In this document: positions 56,519-64,000 of the stretch, in pieces
Layout of the letters: each line of letters begins with the position of its first letter
How positions within the stretch are numbered: the first letter of the stretch is position 1
The notes under the pieces: generated by a model
Told to the model about the DNA's origin: nothing
Database searches by the model: none
What the model saw: only the letters and a program-made list of their open reading frames with translations
Program-made: the position numbers and the translations under genes
DNA from: Entonaema liquescens
Taxonomy: Eukaryota; Ascomycota; Sordariomycetes; Xylariales; Xylariaceae
DNA length: 64,000 nt
Reading direction: 5' to 3'
NCBI GenBank assembly: GCA_902805475.1
Contig: CADCSX010000023.1
Location: forward strand, 3,286,001 to 3,350,000

Positions 56519-57137
56519 GCGTGTCGTGTGGCAGTGTAGTGTGTGGTAATTGATACCTGTGTTGAAGGAGTAATTGGAAGAAGCATTTACGGACAGGAGA
56601 TTTGCATGCTCATGATTTAGATGCTAGGATACCTTTTGGCATTTGTAAAGTTTCAGCGCACATGTTGATAATCTTCAATTGATAATCTATCGTTGTCCGT
56701 CTTAATTTTTGCGCAGAATGTGATTGGTATAATATGTGTTCAGATATTCTCATTATTTGCATGTGCATTTTGTTCGTTGCCTTGGTAGAGAAGGATGAAT
56801 GAATGGACGAATGGATGTACCTACCTTGTTATGTTGTGCCATGTTATGTAGCTTCGGATCCGATGCAACGCTCTGCGCTTTCAGGCCCCCCGTTTTGTTG
56901 GTCAATCGAGTCGTATACCTGGTTGCTCTCCGTCCGTGGTCGGTCACCTGGGTAATCCTACATTTAACCAGCACTAGTATTAGTATTTATAAGTTACCTG
57001 GTTAAACACACCTTAGCTTAGTCGCTTCTATCTGAATCCCGAATTTGGTGGACGTGCTTGTATCAAGCTTACCTCAGAAAAACGTGCAGAATTAATCTAT
57101 TATCGAAGGAAACATCAGCAAAGGATAATCGCACAAG
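56519..57137. other. Intergenic region
   Basis: The 619 bp between co-oriented genes. Small overlapping ORFs on both strands near 56753-57005 are not supported. Confidence 0.6.
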
Positions 57138-58469
57138 ATGACATCTGTATTCGGCTTCGCGCGCCGTAACTGGTCGATCTTCAAGCCGTCTGAGGTGCCC
57201 AAGTCAGCCGGTGCACTCCGGTTCGGAATCCTCGGCGCTGCTGACATTGGGCCGATGGCTCTTATTCTTCCGGCGAGATCCCATCCAGATATTGTCATTC
57301 AGACTGTAGCTGCTCGAGATCTGAATAAGGCTAAAGCATATGCCAAAAAGCATGGTATCCCAGAAGTATCCTCAAGCTATCAAGGTACTTGATTTTCGAT
57401 CTTATTTGTTGCGCTACGCTGTGATCAAACATTAGCTAATCATTACTATACATTGGCATTCAAAGACCTGCTCGATAATCCTACTATTGACTGCGTCTAT
57501 ATCCCTTTGCCAAATGGTTTGCACTTCGAGTGGGCTCTTCGGGCCCTCAAAGCCGGGAAGCATGTTCTGGTGGAGAAGCCATCAGTGGACAATGTAACAG
57601 AAGCCGAGGCCCTCTTTAAGAATCCGATTATCAACGGTCCCAAAGCTCCAGTTCTCCTTGAGGCTACACACTATGTTTTCCATCCAGCTTGGAGCACATT
57701 TATGTCCTACGTGTTGCCTGAGAACGTCTCCAGTGCGAAGGCAGTGTTATGGGTTCCAGCGTGGCATCTCGCCGCTGATGACATCAGATACAATTACGAT
57801 TTAGGAGGAGGCGCGCTTATGGACCTTGGAGCATATACCGCGAGCTCTCTTACCCGGGTTTTCGGCGCCGTGGCGGAGGAATGCGAAGAAAGTCTTTTCG
57901 AGGGAGCTCCAAAAGACTCGAGATGTGATCGACTTTACAAGACGCGGTATCGATTTCCTAATGGTGGGCGAGGAGAGATGGCTGGCGACCTAAAAGCGCC
58001 ATTGGACCATCTATCTCCCAATCTTGAAGTGGAACATAAACCCGTAGTAGTATCCGGCGCGGACGCAGATATCCAAGTACCCAAGGACCAGGAAGTGGTG
58101 CGCATACGGAAGATCAAATTCACAAATTATGTCTTGCCTAGCATCTTCCATTCTATCCGCATTGATGACGAGTTCCAAACAAGGGCTATCGGTGACAAGT
58201 CTGGGAATGTCATCAAGAAGTGGACGAAGAGCAAGACGATCAAAGCTTACACGTTCAAAGAAGCCGGTATCGACCAACCGGGCGAGCCATCCTGGACGAC
58301 TTATCGGTACCAGCTGGAGGAATTCGTGAATAAGGTTCGCGGGAGTGAGGCAAAACAATGGGTGAGCGGCACTGATTCGATTAATACCGCAAGGATGCTC
58401 GATATGGCTTATACGGCCGCGAAGTTGCCGTTACGACCTACTAGTAAGTTGGTGGATGGTAGCATATAG
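57138..58469 (+). CDS. Gfo/Idh/MocA-family oxidoreductase
   Basis: Exons 57138-57384 and 57466-58469 (intron GTACTT...TTCAAAG, phase 1) give 416 aa. The nucleotide-binding loop is FGILGAADIG, followed by the family's IPLPNGLHFEWALRALKAGKHVLVEKP, in which the EKP lysine is K120. The C-terminal domain has YDLGGGALMDLGAYTASS, containing the conserved GGG..D.G.Y signature. Relatives include NADP-dependent D-xylose dehydrogenase and dimeric dihydrodiol dehydrogenase. Substrate specificity is not readable from the sequence. The acceptor must be the CAAAG at 57465; the earlier in-frame TTG at 57453 is not a real start. Confidence 0.92.
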
Positions 58470-58798
58470 AGGCTCGGAAAGGAAACTGTTTTCTATAATG
58501 CGATGTGTATATGCGAAGGAACAGAGATATTTCTTTTTATTATTGACCAATGTCACTTGATGTAGCTGTATGATAACAGAATGATAATTTCACGTTTGTA
58601 CTACCAGTGATACTACCAGTGAGTGCCTTGTCTGCGTGTCTTGGTAGACCGATACCCTTTTATATGCATATAATATTTATATGCTTTTAATAATGGTTTA
58701 CTGCATATTTTTTTAACTAGTGGGTCACCAAAATTTCCACCCTTCTGGTCAGTGAGAAAAGATAGAACGAAACCCCCTATTCGATAACTATTTTCAAG
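58470..58798. other. Intergenic region
   Basis: The 329 bp between the oxidoreductase and the Rpr2/Snm1-like gene. A direct repeat CTACCAGTGA/ACTACCAGTGA occurs near 58600-58622. No ORF of note. Confidence 0.55.
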
Positions 58799-59404
58799 AT
58801 GGCAAACGAGACTCTGCCGCAAAGCCTAGGCTTCCTCACTGATGCTGCGCACCTTCTCGTGAAGACGTCACCTGAGACCTCGGCGTATCTCATGGCGCAG
58901 CGCAACTCGCTAATATTCCATAATGACTTGGAGCAGTCGGACTTGCAGAGACAACACGCGTGTGGTGCCTGTGGACATATTATGATTCCTGGTCAAGGGA
59001 GTGAACTAAAGATGGAGACTAACATGAGTCTCCAACGTAAGAGAGCGAAAAAGAAGAACGGCACTCCGAAAGGTTCAAAAGGGAAAAGCACATCAACTGT
59101 TGAACATAGAAAGAGGGTTACTTGCGGGATGTGTAGTCGGTATACCAACGTCATACTCCCTCCTGCACCGCCGATAACTAGGCGTCGCCCATTAAAGCCA
59201 ACGAAGTCTCCGAGTTTAAATGCGACTCATAAGAATGCGCCTACACCCCCTGAGCCGGCCAAAGTCTCAGCAAGTGCTAGCAGCAAGAGAAGAGCGAAGA
59301 GTAGAAAGCAAGGCCTCCAAGCTTTGCTTCAGCAGGCTCAATCTTCTGCATCGAAACCTCAGAGTGGGCTTGGTTTAAGTTTGAGCGATTTCATGTCGAA
59401 ATGA
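58799..59404 (+). CDS. RNase P/MRP subunit, Rpr2/Snm1/Rpp21 family
   Basis: An intronless 201-aa protein. The N-terminal helix region LPQSLGFLTDAAHLLVKTSPETSAYLM is the recognisable Snm1-type start. Four cysteines in two CxxC pairs (CGACGHIM and CGMCSRYT) form the expected zinc site of the Rpr2 family, separated by a Lys-rich insertion (KRAKKKNGTPKGSKGK) suited to RNA binding. The C-terminus is Ser/Ala/Lys-rich and ends LSLSDFMSK. The family supplies a protein subunit to RNase P or RNase MRP, involved in tRNA and rRNA processing in the nucleus/nucleolus. Which of the two enzymes it serves is uncertain. Confidence 0.8.
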   Translation: MANETLPQSLGFLTDAAHLLVKTSPETSAYLMAQRNSLIFHNDLEQSDLQRQHACGACGHIMIPGQGSELKMETNMSLQRKRAKKKNGTPKGSKGKSTSTVEHRKRVTCGMCSRYTNVILPPAPPITRRRPLKPTKSPSLNATHKNAPTPPEPAKVSASASSKRRAKSRKQGLQALLQQAQSSASKPQSGLGLSLSDFMSK

Positions 59405-59804
59405 TCCATCATCTATCGATTTACATTACACGTTACTGGCATGTTATGATGAGGAATTCGCACTGGAGCTGGACTGGACCTGGGAGCAATGGTACATTAC
59501 TGGGTACCTAGGTAATGTGCCCAAGGTTGCTTACGAAAGTTGCCGCGGCAGGAGAGTTCTCGACCCTTCTAACAGGGGCTAGCAATCACTAGCTCTCGGG
59601 CGATTGTGGTGCTGTGTGCCACTGATAAGCATTTGGCTCTTAAGATATGTCATAACCCCGCGCTACCGCGACAAATGCCCCTCCAAAATTTTATTTCGAG
59701 TCAAACAGAAATAAAACCAGTCGATTAACACATTTTGACGACGAGTAAACAACCAAACCTATTTATTAATTCGAAAAGAGTCGCAAAGAATAAAGATCCT
59801 CAAA
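59405..59804. other. Intergenic region
   Basis: The 400 bp upstream of ZPR1. One TACCTAGGTA palindrome at 59505-59514. No gene seen. Confidence 0.6.
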
Positions 59805-61335
59805 ATGCCCGCAGCTGACGAACCAGGACACTTGACAACCGTTTCCTCGACAGACTTCTTCGAGTCCATCGGCCAGAAAGCTGGACATCTTGCCCCCACT
59901 ACAAATGGAACAAACGGAACAAACGGAACAAATGGAGTAGCGCAAACGAACGGCGACGACGAGAAGGTCGTCGAGGAAATCGAGTCGCTATGCATGAACT
60001 GCCACGAAAATGTATGCATTTTTAATAAGTCTATTTAATTATAAGCAACCTTATACTAACGTTATATAGGGCACAACACGCATGCTTCTCACTTCGATTC
60101 CCTATTTCCGCGAAGTTATACTCATGTCCTTCTCTTGCGACAAATGTGGCTTCTCAAACTCCGAGATACAGTCGGCCGGTACTATCCAGCCCAAAGGCGC
60201 AAGCTACATACTGCGACTAACCGAAATGGCCGACTTCGAAAGGACGGTGATTAAATCTGACACTTCTATCGTTAAGTTCATTGAACTCGACCTGGAGGTT
60301 CCCCCGGGCCGTGGACAGCTCACGAACGTAGAGGGTCTCCTATCAAGGGTCGTGGATGATCTTGAACTTGGACAGGAGACGCGAAAGGAGCAATCGCCGG
60401 AAGTGTACGCTAAGGTCGACGAGATCATCAAGAAGGGCCGAGCCATGTTAGCGGGCGAGGCCTTCCCATTCCGACTTTCCGTTGATGATCCCGCCGGAAA
60501 CTCCTGGATCACTCCTAACATGCGTGATGGCGTAGGAAAATGGGAGAAGCGCGAATACTTACGCACCCCCGAACAGAATGAAGCTTTAGGTCTCGCCCCT
60601 ACGAACCCGACCACTGGCACTGGCCAATCTACCGAGGATTATGATATCATTCCAGACCAGGTGTACGAATTCCCAGCCACTTGCCCCGGATGCATGCACC
60701 CTTGCACAACTAACATGAAGATGGTGGATATCCCTCACTTCAAGGCTGTGGTTTTGATGTCAACCGTCTGTACCGACTGCGGATATCGGTCCAACGATGT
60801 CAAGACCGGAGGAGAGATACCAGAACTAGGCAAGAAGATCACACTTAAAGTCGAGACCGTAGAGGACCTCGCCCGAGACATCCTCAAGAGCGAGAGCTGC
60901 TCGCTCGAGTGCCCCGAGCTCAACCTCCAAGTAAACCCCGGTACCCTAGGCGGCCGCTTCACCACCGTCGAGGGTCTGCTAACGCAAGTACGGAACGACC
61001 TGCACAGCCAGATCTTCGAGACAGGCACGTCGGAAGGAGGCGACTCGCTAAGCGAGGGCGAAAAGTCGCAATGGACAAAGTTCTTCGAGGGCATCGACGC
61101 CGCTATCAAAGGCGACAAGAAATTCACCGTCATACTCACCGACCCCTTGGCTAGCAGCTACGTCCAGAAGGCCGTCGATCCGGACCAGGACGACCCTCAG
61201 ATCACGACCGAGGACTACCAGCGCACGGAAGAGGAAGAAGAGGACCTGGGTCTTCGCGATATGAAGACCGAGGGCTACGAGGCGGATGCTAATGCTACGA
61301 ATGGCAATGGGACTGCGCAGACGAATGGCGCTTGA
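59805..61335 (+). CDS. ZPR1: Zinc finger protein ZPR1
   Basis: Exons 59805-60011 and 60070-61335 (intron GTATGC...TATATAG, phase 0) give 490 aa. Two C4 zinc-finger/ZPR1 modules are present: CMNCHEN (split from GTTRMLLTSIPYF by the intron) with CDKCGFSN, and CPGCMHPC...IPHFKAVV with CTDCGYRSN. Each is followed by the family's beta-rich domain (GRGQLTNVEGLLSRV; GGRFTTVEGLLTQV), showing the internal duplication typical of ZPR1. ZPR1 is a dedicated chaperone for translation elongation factor eEF1A. A TNG repeat encoded by four 9-bp units lies at residues 34-45, and an acidic, NG-rich tail ends the protein. It is the last gene before the AT-rich block. Confidence 0.96.
59903..59938. repeat. Coding 9-bp tandem repeat ACAAAYGGA x4
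   Basis: Four tandem copies of a 9-bp unit inside ZPR1 exon 1 encode (TNG)4. A third-base C/T difference alternates between copies. It sits in the non-conserved N-terminal linker. Confidence 0.9.
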
Positions 61336-61599
61336 TGGGTGGGTTGTGTACAATGGGCTGAAAATATATTACTGCGATTTTAGCATGAAGATACCTGCTT
61401 AGAGCCTGAGGAATGGATTTTGGGAGCTGCATTTGTTATCGGGCATAGAAAAGTGTTTTTGTAATGATCGCATCTTGAAACCAATTATGGTTTTAGTCAA
61501 GAATATTATCATGGAATAATTTAATTTAGAATCTTGAAGTTATATAAATAAAGTATCTAGAGGAGAATCTAACTTTGGGAAAATATTAGATATATGTGG

Positions 61600-64000
61600 G
61601 TACTAATTTAATAAGTCCAATAGATCCTTCTATAACAATACCCCTATAAAAAGAAAAAAAATAATATTCTTATTATAAAAAACTTATAAAAATTATAAAT
61701 TAATTGTTAAAATATTATAAATTATAATTATTTTATAATTAATTATTCCGTTTTTTAAAATTTATTAATAATTTATTTTTATTTTTTTTTAATTAATTTT
61801 TTATAAATTATTTAATATATTTAAAGTTTAAATTAATATATTTTATAAAATATTTATTTTTTTATTTTTATATAATATAATATTAATATATTTTTAAAGA
61901 AATATTTTTAAAAAATAATAATTATTTTTTAAATATATTTAAAAAAAAAACAAGTTTAAAATAATTTATAAAAATAATATTATATATTTTAAAATAAATA
62001 AAAAAATTTAATTTATATATTAAATAATTAATTTATTTAAATACGCGAAAAAGCTTAATATATTATTAATTAAATTTTTTTTTAAAAATTAATATAAATA
62101 AAATATTATAACTTTTATATAAATATAATAATATATAATTATTAATTTTAAAAAATATAAATTTATATTTAATATTATAATATTTTTTAATTATTATTAC
62201 AGTTAAAGTAATTATATTATAAATTTTAATTCGAAATTTTAAAAATAATATAAAAATATTTAAAATAAATAGAAATTAAAAAATAATATTAAATATAAAT
62301 CTATATAATATTTTTAAAAAATTATATTAAATAATTATTAATTATAAAAAATTAATTTTATATTATAAATATAATAAATAATTCTTTTATTATATATTAT
62401 TTTTTAAAATATAAAAATAATAATAAAAAATTAATTTAATTTAAAAAATAAATTATTTTATTTAATTATTAATTTAAAAATAATATATTATTATATAAAA
62501 TAATTTTATATTTATATAATATTAAAATTATTATTAAAAATTAGATAAAAATTTTAAGTTTTAATTAAATATAATAATTTTTAAAATTTCCTAATTATTT
62601 ATTAATAAAATATTATAATAAATATTTATTTAATTAAATATTATTTAATTATAATAACCGGAAATAATTATTATTATTTTAAAAAATTTATTTATTATAA
62701 TATTAAAAGTGTTTTTTTTTTTGAATATTTTAAAGATTTTAAATATAATATTAATTATAATTATATAAAACGGATAAAAAAAATTAATAATAAATTGTAA
62801 AAAATTATAAAGTTTATAATTTCGAAGTTTTATAATAAAATATTTTAAATAAAATTGTATATATTGTTTAAATTCTTTAAAATTAATAATAAAATATAAT
62901 AATTATTTACGTAATTTGTTATAACTTAAATAATTATTATTATAAATCATTTTAAAAATTTTAAAATAATAAATTTAAAAAATATATAACTAATCGTAAA
63001 TTTTTAATAATTTTTATAATAAACTATTTATTAAATAATAAGATAAAATAATAACATTATTTATTAAAAAATAATTTCCTTTAATAATATTAAAAATAAG
63101 TTTTTATTTAAAATTTTATAAATATTTTATTTAAAACTTAATTTTAAATTTAAAGTATATTTAAATTAAAACGATATTTTTAATAAAAAAGTTAATAAAA
63201 AAGTTTTTTACAAAATCCATTATTATTAATTTAATTATAAAAAAAATATTAATATATAATAAAAAAACTTAATTTATTAAAATAATCCAATATTTATTTT
63301 TATCATTAAAAAAAACGTTAAAATCTTTATTATTTTTATTAAAAATTTTTAAATTTATTATAAAAAAATAAAATAATATATTTAAAATAATATATAATTT
63401 ATTTAACTTATATAAAATTATAAATTAAAATTTATTAATATATTCTATTATATAAATAAAATAAAAATTTTTATTATTTATTATAATAAAATTTATAATA
63501 TTATTATATTTAATTATATTAAAAATAACATAATAATTTATAAAAATATAAATTTTTATTTAAATTATATTTATATAATATTTTATTTTTTTTATTATTT
63601 AAATAAAATTAAAGATTTTTATTTTAATTAATTAATATTTTTATTTTACTAATAATAATATTTTAAAAAAAAATATAATAAATTAAATAATTATTTTTAA
63701 TATATATATAAATAATTTTTTATTTATAAAAAAAAAAAGTAAAATTTTACCATTAATATAATAAATAATAATATTAATTCTTTTATAAAATATATTAAAA
63801 TTAATATAAAAAGGATAAGATAAGTTATAAAAGTATAAAATAATATATTTTATTAATATATTTTTAAATTTTTTAAAAAATATTTAATGGGATATTATTT
63901 ATTTATTTGTAATATTTTTATTTTATTTAACCTTTTTTAAAATAAAATTAAATAAAAAAAACTTTATATTTCTTTAATAATTTTATAAATTTTGCAAAAT
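61600..64000. other. Extremely AT-rich, RIP-like block (runs off window)
   Basis: From about 61,600 the sequence changes over roughly 100 bp from ordinary 3' flank to nearly pure A/T, about 5% G+C by eye count, to the window end. There are no ORFs of any length. Of the roughly fifty-five remaining plus-strand cytosines, about a dozen are in CpG, far more than the rarity of G would give, while CpA is under-represented. This is the pattern left by heavy repeat-induced point mutation, which prefers CpA. No original transposon can be recognised. It could be the edge of an AT-rich isochore, a dead transposon cluster or pericentromeric DNA. Confidence 0.85.

Noticed and set aside
61650..64000. Mitochondrial DNA insertion as explanation of the AT-rich block
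   Set aside because: No mitochondrial coding, tRNA or rRNA sequence is recognisable, and G+C is far below typical fungal mitochondrial DNA; CpG-biased residual C fits RIP better.

Overview
The window is nuclear DNA of a filamentous ascomycete (Pezizomycotina, most likely Sordariomycetes). Signs of this are short introns of about 50-125 bp with GT...(G)CTAAC/T...AG signals, a HET-domain gene, a fungal STAND-type N-terminal/ankyrin gene, a hydrophobin, a SidL/SidF-type siderophore acyltransferase, a mitochondrial calcium uniporter homologue, and an extremely AT-rich terminal block whose surviving cytosines look RIP-mutated. I recognise about 20 protein-coding genes and several weaker ones. I found no tRNA, rRNA, CRISPR array or intact transposon.

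Layout: 1-2 kb holds the 3' end of an F-box/WD40 gene (FWD-1-like) and a convergent ESCRT-III subunit gene (VPS60/CHMP5). 2-14 kb is gene-poor, with an isolated hydrophobin gene (5.7 kb), a broken ankyrin-repeat gene (8.1-11.3 kb) and small uncertain ORFs. 14.3-22.7 kb carries MCU, convergent argininosuccinate lyase, a divergently arranged siderophore acyltransferase, and an NmrA-like protein. 25-30 kb has a HET gene and a 7-exon MFS transporter. 31.6-41.3 kb has a secreted PhoD-type phosphatase, an unrecognised 476-aa protein, mevalonate diphosphate decarboxylase, holocytochrome c synthase and a RUS/DUF647 protein. 41.8-47.9 kb has two 2EXR-like proteins, a two-RRM protein and a small Cys-rich protein. 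48.7-61.3 kb has an ochratoxinase-like amidohydrolase, a bZIP/DUF3425 factor, a short-chain dehydrogenase, a secreted hydrophobic protein, a Gfo/Idh/MocA oxidoreductase, an Rpr2/Snm1-type RNase P/MRP subunit and ZPR1. From about 61.6 kb to the end the sequence is roughly 95% A+T.

The genes do not form an obvious biosynthetic cluster. The clearest functional neighbourhood is argininosuccinate lyase beside a hydroxyornithine-type acyltransferase, sharing a divergent intergenic region. It contains a perfect TGACTCA (cross-pathway control) site near the lyase and GATA-type sites near the acyltransferase. Arginine and ornithine feed siderophore synthesis, so the pairing may be meaningful.

A general caution applies to several conserved genes. 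MCU, the HET gene, the RUS gene and the ankyrin gene each contain a place where homology continues in another frame with no room for an intron, usually explained by one missing base, and the RRM gene has an in-frame TAA. This could be decay, but its occurrence in unrelated conserved genes makes residual assembly indels a serious alternative. I did not find a convincing new multi-gene system. The best leads are the repeated palindromic 10-mers in intergenic DNA, the abrupt RIP-like block, the orphan 476-aa protein and the atypical hydrophobin.
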